Made by a program: the position numbers and the translations under genes | Assembly: GCA_010365215.1 (NCBI GenBank) | Contig: JAAFGT010000020.1 | Coordinates: forward strand, 1-50,884 | DNA length: 50,884 nt | Direction: 5' to 3' | Source: Acidipila sp. | GTDB lineage: Bacteria > Acidobacteriota > Terriglobia > Acidiferrales > UBA7541 | Part shown: positions 36,183-45,084 of the stretch, in pieces | Layout of the letters: every line of letters begins with the position of its first letter | How positions within the stretch are numbered: position 1 is the stretch's first letter | The notes under the pieces: generated by a model | What the model was told of the DNA's origin: nothing | The model's database searches: none | What the model saw: only the letters and a program-made list of their open reading frames with translations

Positions 36183-37904
36183 CTAAAACCTGTAACCCAT
36201 GCTGAGAAAGATCTGGTTGTAGACCTGAACGCCGCCGCCATAATACGTAAATCCGGCGCCCACGTAATAGTGGATCCCAATCTGCCAGTCCAGATTGGAG
36301 TTGATCCAACGCGCGCGGTTTTGCCGCGTGAGAGAAGATAGAAAGTCTTGCTGCCCGCCTTGAATTTCCCAGCGCATGTTTTCGCCGAACTGCCGGCTCA
36401 AGGAAAGCGCCTGGTAGGTTCCGCGGCCGAAGGAGCTGTCGAATTTCGAGTAGCGCAAATCGGCGCGGATCCCGGTGCGCCAGATCCGGCCCATGGTCAC
36501 GCCGTACAACTGGTTCCAGGAAGGACGCACATCGCCGCTCCGCGAGCTGCGGCCCAGGCTGGAGTAAAGGCTTAACTGATAGGGCAGCTCGACGCGCACC
36601 GAGCCGCTGAATCCTTCAAACAGGAATTTTTCCACCAGGCCGGTTCCGATCAGTCGCGGATCAAACGTAGGGGTATTCCGAAAATAATTGTGACTGACGT
36701 CAAAAGAGAACCGGGAATTCGGCTGAATGCGCACGGTCAGAAAGCTCTGGGTGATCGCGGCGCTGCGCTTGCTGGCGGTATTGCCACCAGCAGTTCCTCC
36801 GCCGGCTGCAGAGCCCGGCGCGGCAACGTCAGGTGGCACCATGTCGGCCTGCATCGAATGGTAAATAGAAAAATACCGCTTGTAGAAAACGCCGGTTTCG
36901 GCAAAGGCGAACTCACGCTCGCGCTTCCAATGAAGGCGCGTCACTGCCAACCCCACGGTGCTGCTGAAGCGTGTGGCGTCGAAGCTGCCGGACTCGTAAT
37001 TGAGGAACGAGCCGGCGATCTGGCGGCCGGGGCTGTAATTCCATGCCGACGGGTCCGGTGTTGATCCGCCAAAGATTCCTGCCGTAGTGGTCTTGCTCAA
37101 CCGACGTGCGAAGTAGCCGCCGTCGATAGTGCTCAGAGTCGGCGCCCAGGGCAAAAAGAGGCGCCCGATTCCCATCACCCATTTCGATTGCGGGTTGGAG
37201 TAGATGAATCCAATCTGGTAGGTGCGATTGATCAGGTCGGTCAGCGTCTGCTGCTGCGGTCCGCGGCCCTGCGAGCTGAAGCGGCCGCGGTAATAACCGC
37301 TAAGGTTCCAATAGGTGCCGCCGATGCGCGTCACATCGGCGCGTACGACAAAGCCCACCTGGTACGAGGCGGGAATCGAAGCGTTCATGCCGCGAATGGT
37401 GGTGTAGTCCATGCCGATGCGCCCACGGGCACGATTGATTTCCGGCGAGGGCGCGCGCGGGACGTATTCACGCTGCTTTTCATCGAGAGGGTCACCCTCG
37501 GTAAAGGTCACTACCTGCGGATATCGCCGCATCCCCGCGGTTTCCTGTTGCGCCTGCAGCGTCTGCACGTCTTGCGCTGACAAATAGGCGATATCACCGA
37601 CCTGAATCTGGTCGCTGAGCGAGGTCACGCTTCGAATCTCACAAACTGCGGATGCTGTTCCTACGGCGGTCACTTGTACTTCACCGAGCGTGTGAAAACC
37701 GTCCGGCTCGCCGTGCTGGGGGCGCTTTACCGTGAGCGTCATGCCTTTGTTCAATCCGGCGTTCTGTCCACCGTCGAGATAGACCACGCCTTCGGTTCCA
37801 TACTTGATGCGGAACTCTTTTCGTACGTCGACCTGCTGAGCGCCGGGCACGGGCGCCGGGAGCAGCGCCCAGAAGATCAGCAAGAAATGAACTCGCCATC
37901 GCAT
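36183..37904 (-). CDS. Outer-membrane beta-barrel protein of the multihaem cytochrome operon
   Basis: 573 residues. Signal peptide MRWRVHFLLIFWALLPAPVPGA. Residues ~25-115 form a small beta domain (KYGTEGVVYLDGGQNAGLNKGMTLTV-like pattern) resembling the C-terminal domain of FlgT, a periplasmic fold. From ~165 the sequence alternates polar and aromatic residues in strand-loop fashion and ends SMGYRF, the C-terminal aromatic typical of outer-membrane barrels. It follows the 31-haem cytochrome by three bases. Barrels next to multihaem cytochromes form porin-cytochrome conduits in metal-reducing bacteria; this one is not recognisably MtrB but could play the same part. Confidence 0.8.
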   Translation of the reverse strand: MRWRVHFLLIFWALLPAPVPGAQQVDVRKEFRIKYGTEGVVYLDGGQNAGLNKGMTLTVKRPQHGEPDGFHTLGEVQVTAVGTASAVCEIRSVTSLSDQIQVGDIAYLSAQDVQTLQAQQETAGMRRYPQVVTFTEGDPLDEKQREYVPRAPSPEINRARGRIGMDYTTIRGMNASIPASYQVGFVVRADVTRIGGTYWNLSGYYRGRFSSQGRGPQQQTLTDLINRTYQIGFIYSNPQSKWVMGIGRLFLPWAPTLSTIDGGYFARRLSKTTTAGIFGGSTPDPSAWNYSPGRQIAGSFLNYESGSFDATRFSSTVGLAVTRLHWKREREFAFAETGVFYKRYFSIYHSMQADMVPPDVAAPGSAAGGGTAGGNTASKRSAAITQSFLTVRIQPNSRFSFDVSHNYFRNTPTFDPRLIGTGLVEKFLFEGFSGSVRVELPYQLSLYSSLGRSSRSGDVRPSWNQLYGVTMGRIWRTGIRADLRYSKFDSSFGRGTYQALSLSRQFGENMRWEIQGGQQDFLSSLTRQNRARWINSNLDWQIGIHYYVGAGFTYYGGGVQVYNQIFLSMGYRF

Positions 37905-37907
37905 GGG

Positions 37908-40346
37908 TTAGTTTTGTGTTCCTCGCGGGTGGCAGGCATAACAATTCACGCTGTTGTAGACGTACCCGCTCACGCCCTGATGGTGATTGTCCGTGTCGGT
38001 TTTGTTGTGGGTGTGGCAGTTGGTGCAGGCGAACACTTTGTAGTTGCTGGGATTGGTGTGGCAATCGCTGCACACGGAGATTCCGCGATGCGGGATCGGG
38101 AACCATGTGTGATTGAAGTTCGCGCCCAGCCAGTTCGTGGTGGTGTGGCAGGTTTGACAGGTGGTCGGAAAGCCTGCCGCAGCGTGGTTTGGATTCGTGG
38201 TTCCCTGGTACTCCGGCGTGTGGCAGGAATAGCAGTCCGTGGGAGTACCGACAAATCTGCCGCCCACGTGGCACTGCGCACAGGTCACCGACGGATCGGC
38301 GTGCTTGCCGGTCAAGGGAAACGGGGTCTTGTTATGGTCAAAAGCCGCGTTGAGCCAGGTGACCGTGGTATGGCAAGACAGGCAATCCTGGGGATAGCCG
38401 AGGGACAGGTGATTCGGCACACCCGGGATGGTCGCGGTCTTGTTGTAATCCTTGGCATGGCAGCCATAGCAGTTTGTCGGCAACGTTCCAGCGTAATTGT
38501 CTATGTGGCAGGTAGCGCAGGGCACGCTGGTAGCGTGGAAGCCGGTCAGCGGGAACGAAGTCTTGTTGTGGTCGAAACTCGCGTTCAGCCAGTTGGTGGT
38601 GGAATGGCATTGCGTGCAATCTTGCGGGAAACGTGCGGTGACGTGATTGGGCACGCCCGGAATATTCGCGGTGTTGTTGTAGTCCTTGGTATGGCAGCCG
38701 TAACAGTTGGTGGGCAGCGTACCTTTGTAATTGTCGATGTGGCAAGTGGCGCAGGGCACGCTGGTGGCGTGGAACCCGGTGAGCGGAAAGGTTGTGGTGT
38801 TGTGATTGAATGTCGCGCCCAGCCAGTTCGTGGTGGTGTGGCAACCCGCGCAGTCCTGCGGGAAATTCGCCGTAACGTGATTGGGCGCGCCCGGGATATT
38901 CGCGGTGTTGTTGAAGTCCTTGGCGTGGCAACCGTAGCAGCTCGTGGGCAATGTTCCCGTGTAGTTGTCGACGTGGCAGGTAGCGCAGGCTACGCTGGTG
39001 GCGTGGAAGCCGGTCAACGGGAACGTTGTTTTGTTGTGGTCAAAAGTCGCGTTCAGCCAGGTGGCGGTGGTATGGCATTGCAGGCAATCCTGCGGATAAT
39101 TCTGGGTGATGTGGTTCGGCGCGCCCGGGATATTCGCGGTGTTGTTGTAGTCCTTGGTATGGCAGCCGTAGCAGTTGGTGGGCAGCGTACCTTTGTAATT
39201 GTCGATGTGGCAAGTGGCGCAGGGCACGCTGCTGGCGTGGAATCCTGTGAGTGGAAACGTTGTTTTGTTGTGATCAAAGGTGGCGTTCAGCCAGTTGGTC
39301 GTGCTGTGGCATAACGTGCAGTCTTGCGGCATGTTCGCGGTGATGTGGTTCGGCGCACCCGGAATTGTCGCGGTGTTGTTGTAGTCCTTGACATGGCAAC
39401 CGTAGCAGTTGGTGGGCAAGGTTCCGGCGTAATTATCGGTGTGGCAAGTGGCGCAGGGCGTAGTCGCGTGTTTGCCGGTAAGAGGGAAGTTCGCGACTTG
39501 GTTGTGATCGAACTTGGCGCTCTGCCAGTTCAAGAGAGAATGGCAATCGGCGCAATTTTGTGAGAACCCGGCTTTCACGTGATTCGGGTTAGTGGCTCCC
39601 TGATAGTCTTTTGCGTGGCATCCATAGCAATTTGCCGGCGTCCCGGCAAAGCGCCCGCCCACGTGGCAGGCCAGGCAATCCAGCTTGGCGTGGCTACCGG
39701 CCAGGGCGAATCCAGTGAGGGAATGATCGAACTTGGCACCCAGCCAGGAATCCGCGCTGTGGCAGGTCTCGCAGGTGGTTGCGAAGCCCAGCTTCCGGTG
39801 ATCCAGGGACTGCGTGCTGGTATTCTGAAAATCCGTCAGGTGGCAGGAGATGCAGTCCGTGCGGAGTCCCGTGAACTGACCCACTGCCGCGCCGGTATGG
39901 CAGGCCGCGCACTCGACCGATGCATGCGCCCCGACCAGCGGAAAGCGGTTGTCGTGATCTTTAATCGCGCTCACTGAGACATTCCAGCCCTTCACGGTAT
40001 GGCACTGCTCGCAGCGGGCGCCGAACTGGCCGCGGTGCAGGTCCGCATGGCAGTCCGCGCACTTCGTGCCTACGTTGCTGAACACCAAATTAATGTGACA
40101 GCCGCGGCAGTCCACCTTTTCGTGCAGGCCGCGCAAGGGATAGGAAGTCCTGTTGTGGCTGAATTCAGGCTGGCTGCGAATCGGTTTCCAACTGGTGAGG
40201 GTATGGCAACTGTCGCAGGTCTCGGAAAGTTGCCCGTGTGGATTGCGTGTGGTGGTTTTTCGAGCGGACTGGCCCGCACAGGGCGCCGAGGCGCCTGCCA
40301 GTAGACAAATAAAAACCAGGACCTTGGCAACCAACCGTGGTGACAA
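37908..40346 (-). CDS. Giant multihaem c-type cytochrome with 31 CxxCH motifs
   Basis: 812 residues from a TTG at 40346; signal peptide region VLVFICLLAGASAPCAG. By eye I count 31 CxxCH haem-binding motifs, one per 26 residues, from CDSCH near residue 44 to CYACH near the C-terminus. The middle (about 303-690) consists of five tandem copies of a 78-residue, three-haem unit: DNYxGTLPTNCYGCH, then PQDCxxCH, then FPLTGFHxxSVxCATCH. Extra His residues (FDHNK, GFHA, PNH) fit the second axial haem ligand. It is a periplasmic or surface electron-wire candidate; whether it polymerises is unknown. Confidence 0.92.
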   Translation of the reverse strand: MSPRLVAKVLVFICLLAGASAPCAGQSARKTTTRNPHGQLSETCDSCHTLTSWKPIRSQPEFSHNRTSYPLRGLHEKVDCRGCHINLVFSNVGTKCADCHADLHRGQFGARCEQCHTVKGWNVSVSAIKDHDNRFPLVGAHASVECAACHTGAAVGQFTGLRTDCISCHLTDFQNTSTQSLDHRKLGFATTCETCHSADSWLGAKFDHSLTGFALAGSHAKLDCLACHVGGRFAGTPANCYGCHAKDYQGATNPNHVKAGFSQNCADCHSLLNWQSAKFDHNQVANFPLTGKHATTPCATCHTDNYAGTLPTNCYGCHVKDYNNTATIPGAPNHITANMPQDCTLCHSTTNWLNATFDHNKTTFPLTGFHASSVPCATCHIDNYKGTLPTNCYGCHTKDYNNTANIPGAPNHITQNYPQDCLQCHTTATWLNATFDHNKTTFPLTGFHATSVACATCHVDNYTGTLPTSCYGCHAKDFNNTANIPGAPNHVTANFPQDCAGCHTTTNWLGATFNHNTTTFPLTGFHATSVPCATCHIDNYKGTLPTNCYGCHTKDYNNTANIPGVPNHVTARFPQDCTQCHSTTNWLNASFDHNKTSFPLTGFHATSVPCATCHIDNYAGTLPTNCYGCHAKDYNKTATIPGVPNHLSLGYPQDCLSCHTTVTWLNAAFDHNKTPFPLTGKHADPSVTCAQCHVGGRFVGTPTDCYSCHTPEYQGTTNPNHAAAGFPTTCQTCHTTTNWLGANFNHTWFPIPHRGISVCSDCHTNPSNYKVFACTNCHTHNKTDTDNHHQGVSGYVYNSVNCYACHPRGTQN
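38268..39437 (-). repeat. Five 234-bp tandem repeats coding three-haem units
   Basis: On the minus strand the copies begin at about 39437, 39203, 38969, 38735 and 38501; the last copy has one extra codon. Copies 2 and 4 are almost the same at the DNA level around the GTLPTNCYGCH segment, while copies 1, 3 and 5 differ in the residue after DNY (A/K/T). This suggests expansion by duplication of a two-unit block or gene conversion. Confidence 0.85.
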
Positions 40347-40765
40347 ATGCCCCGCCGCAAGACCTTAAACTTACTCTCCGGCTGGGCGCGGGATTAACTC
40401 AAGCCTATTCCAACCACCCCTGAGCGGCTACTGGCCTGAAGGCCAAATCCTGCCGGGTAGGTACCTGCCCGCTCGCACTGTCCCTACCCACCAGACACAA
40501 GAATCTTAATGTTGCTACTGCACTTTACCGTCCATACATTGCAAAAAATAATTGCGTGTTAACAGTCGAGATTAAACGCATCAGTTATGGCCGATTCGCG
40601 GTACGCCACATTCGCACTTTCGGCAACAGGCTGCTCCAGCGACCGCGTCCAGACGGTAGTTTTTTCTCTGTATCTGTACTTCTTACAATGGGTAATCCCG
40701 GTGCGAGATTCAGTTTGATTTGGAGGACATGTTCCGCAATGAAACTGCAGCGAAGATCTTGATTT
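40347..40765. other. Spacer between the two multihaem cytochrome genes
   Basis: 419 bp with no supported gene. It probably holds the promoter of the 31-haem operon and the 3' end of the 23-haem gene. It contains two dyads on either side of a short gap: TGGCC-TGAA-GGCCA (40432-40445) and the near-palindrome GGGTAGGTACCTGCCC (40455-40470). Confidence 0.5.
40432..40470. promoter_or_regulatory. Pair of dyad elements upstream of the 31-haem cytochrome
   Basis: TGGCC-TGAA-GGCCA is a perfect 5-bp hairpin. GGGTAGGTACCTGCCC is a 16-bp palindrome with one mismatch. They lie 10 bp apart and about 86-125 bp before the TTG start at 40346, suitable for an operator or for an RNA hairpin ending upstream transcription; neither has a T-run. 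Confidence 0.35.
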
Positions 40766-42751
40766 TTAGAGTGCCGAAGCGTGGCAGGCGGAGCACTCGC
40801 GGGGCGTCGGTTTATAGAACAGGATTTGCGTTCCTTCGATGTTGCGCAACAGCTTATGGCACTGCGCGCAAGGAACCTGCTGGTGAGCTCCACGCAGCGA
40901 GAACGTCGCGTCTTTCTCGTGGTCAAAGAGCGAAGGGCGCCATTTCAGGTTGTTGTGACACTTCGCGCAGTCGGAAATTCCTTTGCCCTTTGAGAACTGC
41001 CCGCCGTGGGCATCTTCATGGCAGGCTTTGCACTCGTGCGGCGCCGCCTTGAAATTTGCTTCGCGCAGGGTGGTCCCCAGATTGGCGGGGAAATGGCATC
41101 CCGAGCAGGCCACAGCACGGTGCGCTCCGAGAAGTTGGAAGGAAGTTGTCGAGTGATCGAAACCATTGAGCTCTTTCCATGTGCTCACTGTATGACAGGA
41201 CTCGCAACCCAGCGTGGAGCCGTCCGCCCGGCGCTTGGCCATGCGCTCGGCGAATTGCCCTCTGTGCGGGTCGGCGTGACATGCTGTACAAGTACGGTCG
41301 TCGAAGCGGTACTTCACCGAGCCTGGCGGAAAGATCGCGGAATCTGGTTTGTGGCATTCCATGCAGGGCGTCGCTGCGTGTGCCCCGCGCAGAGGGAAGC
41401 GCGTCTTCTCATGATCGACCAACGTAATTCGCACGGAATGAAAAGTTTGCACCGTGTGGCAGTCTTCGCAGCGATTTTTGTGGGGAGGTCCAGCGAATTG
41501 TCCCTGGTGCGCGTCCACGTGGCATGAGGCGCAACTGGTTTGCGCAATCTTGAAGACCGTATCCACTCCCTTCGGCAGATGGCATTTCGCGCAAGCCACA
41601 GCAGCGTGTTTGCCCGTAAGCGCATACTTCGTGGTCGCATGCATCGCCACGGTGAATAGCGACGGCTTCCATCCGTTTACATCATGGCACTCCGCGCACT
41701 CGCCGCGCTTTGGCCGCTGGCTGAACTGTCCGCGGTGCGGGTCGGGCGTATGGCAGTCGGTGCATTTCGAATGTGCCACAGGCTTCTTGAAGTCGCCCTG
41801 GAAGTGGCACTTTTCGCACGCAACCTCTCCGTGTTTTCCAAGCAGTGGGAAGGTTGTCTTTGTGTGATCAAACTTTCCTGCCATGCGCACCTGTTTCCAG
41901 GCAACGGTGTTATGGCAGCTTTGGCAGGTTGCAGAGAACGCGCCCTTATGGGGATCGGTATGGCAGGAGGTGCAATTGGAGAAGGGAAGTCCCCGGTATT
42001 TTACATACGGCCTGGGTCCCTCCACGCGGACATGGCACTTCTGGCAAGCCACGCGCTCGTGCGCGCCAGTGAGCGCGTATTTCGCTTTGGCGTGATTGAA
42101 CTTCGGCACGCTCTTCCAGTCCGTGAAGGTGTGACAGGAGCTGCAGTCTTTGCTCAACTGGCTGAAGTGCTCGTCGACGTGGCAGCTCAGACAATCCCGT
42201 GCAAGTCCCAGGAACGTCCGGTTCAAATCTTTAACGATGATGTTGTGCCGCTCCGGTGCGGGGATATGCTCCGCCGTGTGGCACTGTTTGCAGCTGAGGC
42301 GCGCATGGCCCCCTTCCAGCGGGTATCCCGTTTTGTTGTGGTCGAAGGCTTGAAAGCTGGGCTCCCAGTGGATCAGGCTGAAATCCAAGCCATTGTGCTC
42401 CGAATGGCAGGAGACACACGCCTTACCGGTGGAATTTTTTACCACCACTTGCGCGTGGAAACCCCGGTTTGTGGCGATGTGCTCGCGAATGTCGGTATGA
42501 CATTCAAGGCACTTCAATTTCGGCGCGCCTACACCGAGTCCGTGGCATTCCGTGCACTGCGTTGGTCCGCCCAGGGAAGCGTGTGCCTTCGATAATGGCC
42601 CAGGCGAAATTTGTGCGGGGCTGGGAATCGAGTAAGACAGATGCAAGACAACGACTACCCATAGCGCGGTTCGAAAGCGAACACTCCAGCGCCCACGCCG
42701 GTGCGCCTCAACGCGCTGGCCATAAGCCCATTGCTCGGGTCGCTGTCGCAT
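40766..42751 (-). CDS. Multihaem c-type cytochrome with 23 CxxCH motifs
   Basis: 661 residues from the ATG at 42751 (a TTG at 42769 would add six). Signal segment ALWVVVVLHLSYSIPSPAQ. By eye I count 23 CxxCH motifs, from CTECH to CSACH next to the C-terminus. It shares with the larger cytochrome the recurring F-DH-x2-T-x-F-x-L-x-G-x-H followed by CxxCH, so the two are related, but its repeats are diverged and irregular (DPHRGQF / DAHQGQF / DPHKGAF between haems). Probably periplasmic. First gene of the electron-transfer cluster, separated from the next by 419 bp. Confidence 0.92.
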   Translation of the reverse strand: MRQRPEQWAYGQRVEAHRRGRWSVRFRTALWVVVVLHLSYSIPSPAQISPGPLSKAHASLGGPTQCTECHGLGVGAPKLKCLECHTDIREHIATNRGFHAQVVVKNSTGKACVSCHSEHNGLDFSLIHWEPSFQAFDHNKTGYPLEGGHARLSCKQCHTAEHIPAPERHNIIVKDLNRTFLGLARDCLSCHVDEHFSQLSKDCSSCHTFTDWKSVPKFNHAKAKYALTGAHERVACQKCHVRVEGPRPYVKYRGLPFSNCTSCHTDPHKGAFSATCQSCHNTVAWKQVRMAGKFDHTKTTFPLLGKHGEVACEKCHFQGDFKKPVAHSKCTDCHTPDPHRGQFSQRPKRGECAECHDVNGWKPSLFTVAMHATTKYALTGKHAAVACAKCHLPKGVDTVFKIAQTSCASCHVDAHQGQFAGPPHKNRCEDCHTVQTFHSVRITLVDHEKTRFPLRGAHAATPCMECHKPDSAIFPPGSVKYRFDDRTCTACHADPHRGQFAERMAKRRADGSTLGCESCHTVSTWKELNGFDHSTTSFQLLGAHRAVACSGCHFPANLGTTLREANFKAAPHECKACHEDAHGGQFSKGKGISDCAKCHNNLKWRPSLFDHEKDATFSLRGAHQQVPCAQCHKLLRNIEGTQILFYKPTPRECSACHASAL

Positions 42752-43113
42752 GAAGTTCCAGGGAGACAAAGTTGAAAGTGCCGGACTTCGCTGGCACTCA
42801 GCGGGCGGGGAGGTTCAGAGTAGCATACCGAAACCAAAATCTAGCCCTCTCGAAATTAACGCTGCCGCGAAAAACAAACCAACGTCTACGGCCGCTTCAC
42901 CGTTCCTCAACTGTTCATAGTAAATGGGATCAACGATCTGCATTTCGTTTTGCACCAAGCAGCGCGTCTCGCGTAATTCAAATGTCCGGTAATCGGGGTG
43001 GTGTCAACAGGTCGACGCAACATTAGCGGCCTGGCCGTCAATCATCTTCCATTTGACTTTGGCCCGGCAAAGTACCAATCTGACAGCAATATTTTCCTTC
43101 CTGCGGAGGGAAC
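42752..43113. other. Divergent intergenic region
   Basis: About 360 bp between the 23-haem cytochrome (leftward) and an exported protein (rightward). It should contain both promoters. TTGACT at 43053-43058 is a -35-like match but has no good -10 at 16-18 bp. No gene, RNA or terminator seen. Confidence 0.45.
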
Positions 43114-43905
43114 ATGAAACGCAAAATGCTGGGGATCTGCGGCGTCGTTATTATTGCAACTGTTGTCTATGCCGGAGATGTCTGGAGAGATAAGCCCTAC
43201 AAAGCATGGACACAGAAAGACGTGCAGAAGATTCTATCCGACTCGCCGTGGGTCAAGACGGCGCATGTTTCCGCCAGTTGGCGGACAGGTGATCGCTCGC
43301 ACGTGCCTTACGACACCGCGGGAACTGCCAACCAGGCAGGAGGAGCCGATGTGGGCACCTATTCGACTGGGCCAGGTGGGCCCACAAGTGCGAACTCCGG
43401 ATCAATGGCTCAAAACGCCGCTATTCTGGCCTCCGCGAAGAACGAAGCCAATTTTGTCGTGAGCTGGTTTTCGGCTCATACCGTTCAACAGGCCCTGGCC
43501 CGCGGGCAAGTGTTGAGCGGCGCGATGACCGAGACGGATGCCGACAAGGCCCTGGTAGCGGAGTTCGAGGAGTATGCCATCACCGTGTCCGGCCGGGACA
43601 TGATGCCATTCTTCAAGGCAACAGAAAACGACCTGGTCGGAAACAGTTCTCTGCTGCTAAAGGAGGATAAGAAGAAGATCCCAGCCACCCGGGTTACATT
43701 TCAACGGCCCGTTATCGCCACACCAAACATTTTACCGCCGATCACTGCCGTGATTTTCTATTTTCCCAAAAAAAATCCTTCGGGCGATCCGGTAATCTCT
43801 CCAGCGGAGAAAAGCGCCGAGTTTCTGTGTTCCTACCAAGGCGTGAACATTAAAGCTTCCTTTGACTTGCAAAAGATGGTTGCAGCCCAGGGAGCCGATT
43901 GGTAG
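43114..43905 (+). CDS. Exported protein of unknown function
   Basis: 263 residues; ATG with GGAGGGAAC upstream. Signal peptide MKRKMLGICGVVIIATVVYAG. The mature start DKPYKAWTQKDVQKILSDSPW recalls a family of secreted acidobacterial proteins distantly like the GWxTD proteins. A Gly/Ser-rich linker (~70-100) is followed by a mixed domain ending SFDLQKMVAAQGADW. No catalytic motif recognised. Confidence 0.72.
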   Translation: MKRKMLGICGVVIIATVVYAGDVWRDKPYKAWTQKDVQKILSDSPWVKTAHVSASWRTGDRSHVPYDTAGTANQAGGADVGTYSTGPGGPTSANSGSMAQNAAILASAKNEANFVVSWFSAHTVQQALARGQVLSGAMTETDADKALVAEFEEYAITVSGRDMMPFFKATENDLVGNSSLLLKEDKKKIPATRVTFQRPVIATPNILPPITAVIFYFPKKNPSGDPVISPAEKSAEFLCSYQGVNIKASFDLQKMVAAQGADW

Positions 43906-44016
43906 CGTGGCGGATGGTAGCTCGAGAATGAAGCTGGGCGGCTGACGCGCGCTCAACGAGAGTCGGCTCTGCGTATCATATCCACACGAAGTGGTCCATG
44001 GCAGCGCGAGACGCGC

Positions 44017-44997
44017 TTGCTACTCGCTCTGCTGGCCTTCACGCTGGCACTCGCTAGCGGCCGCGCGCAGGATGTGGGAGGGGTGGGCTCGGGAACTACC
44101 AGCGGCTCCATCATCGTTTATGTTCGCGAAGCCTCAGGCTCGCCTTTGACATCTCCTGCCGAAGCTCGACTGTACCGCTCGGACGGCACGCCGCGTGGCC
44201 GGGCGATGACCTCCGGCGCGGGGCAAACTACGTTTCGCAACCTCCCGCTCGGTGATTATTACGTCGAGGTGGAAGCCGCCGGTTATAAGACCGGGCGTGG
44301 CGAGGCGAGTCTGCCCATCCCCGTCACCACGGACGTGCAGATCTACTTGCAGGCAGAATCGGAGTTCATCGCCGAGCCTGTTGTGAGCGGGCCCGGCTCC
44401 ATTCTGGCCCCCAAGGCCAAGAAGGAATTAAACGCCGGGCTACAGGCGCTGCGCGAAGGAAAACTGGCGGATGCGGAAAAAAATCTCAGCGCAGCGAATG
44501 CTTTGGCGCCAGGAAATTCCGACATTCTTTATCTGCTGGGGATATTGTACGTTCGACTCAAAGACCTTCCACGCGCACAAAGCGTGCTCGAAAAAGCCAC
44601 GCAGATTGACCCGCACCACGCCCGCGCATTAGCGGCGTTGGGCACGACTCTTGCGAACCAGAGCAAGTTCGCGGAGGCCATTCCACCCCTGGAGCAATCC
44701 CTGCAACTGAACGCACATTCCTGGGAAACGCGGTGGACACTGGCGAAGGCTTATTACTACAAACAGCGCTACGAGCCGGCACTTAAGGAATCGCAGGCGG
44801 CATTGCAGGAATCAAACGGCAAAGCACCCGAAATTGAATTGCTGGTGGCACAGGCGCTGACCGCTACAGCTCGCTTCGAAGAGTCGGCACAGGTGCTGCG
44901 CAAATTCCTGCTGAATCACCCGGATGATCCCCAGACGCCACTAGCCCGCAAGTGGTTAGAGCGCTTAAAGAATGCTGGAAAGATTTCCGGCCAGTAG
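44017..44997 (+). CDS. Secreted TPR-repeat protein with N-terminal carboxypeptidase-regulatory-like domain
   Basis: Up to 326 residues; the start is uncertain (TTG at 44017; no in-frame ATG or clear ribosome site upstream). A leader LLALLAFTLALASGRAQ is followed by a beta-sandwich like the CarboxypepD_reg fold (GSIIVYVREASGSPL...GDYYVEVEAAGYKTG). Four to five TPR-type helix pairs follow from ~140 (LNAGLQALREGKLADAEKNL, ILYVRLKDLPRAQSVLEKAT). Likely a periplasmic or surface scaffold. Ends convergent with the TonB receptor. Confidence 0.8.
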   Translation: MLLALLAFTLALASGRAQDVGGVGSGTTSGSIIVYVREASGSPLTSPAEARLYRSDGTPRGRAMTSGAGQTTFRNLPLGDYYVEVEAAGYKTGRGEASLPIPVTTDVQIYLQAESEFIAEPVVSGPGSILAPKAKKELNAGLQALREGKLADAEKNLSAANALAPGNSDILYLLGILYVRLKDLPRAQSVLEKATQIDPHHARALAALGTTLANQSKFAEAIPPLEQSLQLNAHSWETRWTLAKAYYYKQRYEPALKESQAALQESNGKAPEIELLVAQALTATARFEESAQVLRKFLLNHPDDPQTPLARKWLERLKNAGKISGQ

Positions 44998-45068
44998 ACT
45001 CCGACTCATTCCCAATCGATTTGAGTCGCGGCGATGATTCCCTAAAATCTTCGCTCCCATCTCCGGCA

Positions 45069-45084
45069 ATTTGCTTAAGCAAAT
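45069..45084. other. Perfect 16-bp palindrome between convergent genes
   Basis: ATTTGCTTAAGCAAAT lies between the TPR gene and the terminator of the TonB receptor. It is not followed by a T-run on the plus strand. It may act as a weak bidirectional stop or protein site. Confidence 0.35.

Noticed and set aside
37674-39314. 546-codon plus-strand open frame opposite the 31-haem cytochrome
   Set aside because: Its repetitive Val/Gly/Arg-rich sequence is the antisense of the CxxCH repeats; the opposite strand has clear haem motifs.
38268-39437. Regular repeats resembling a CRISPR array
   Set aside because: The period is 234 bp, there are no variable spacers, and the repeats are in frame coding haem motifs.
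40585-40926. 113-codon minus-strand open frame in and beside the cytochrome spacer
   Set aside because: Overlaps the 3' end of the 23-haem gene, Arg/Ser-rich, no homologous pattern or ribosome site.
41684-42595. 303-codon plus-strand open frame opposite the 23-haem cytochrome
   Set aside because: Antisense product of the CxxCH-rich gene.
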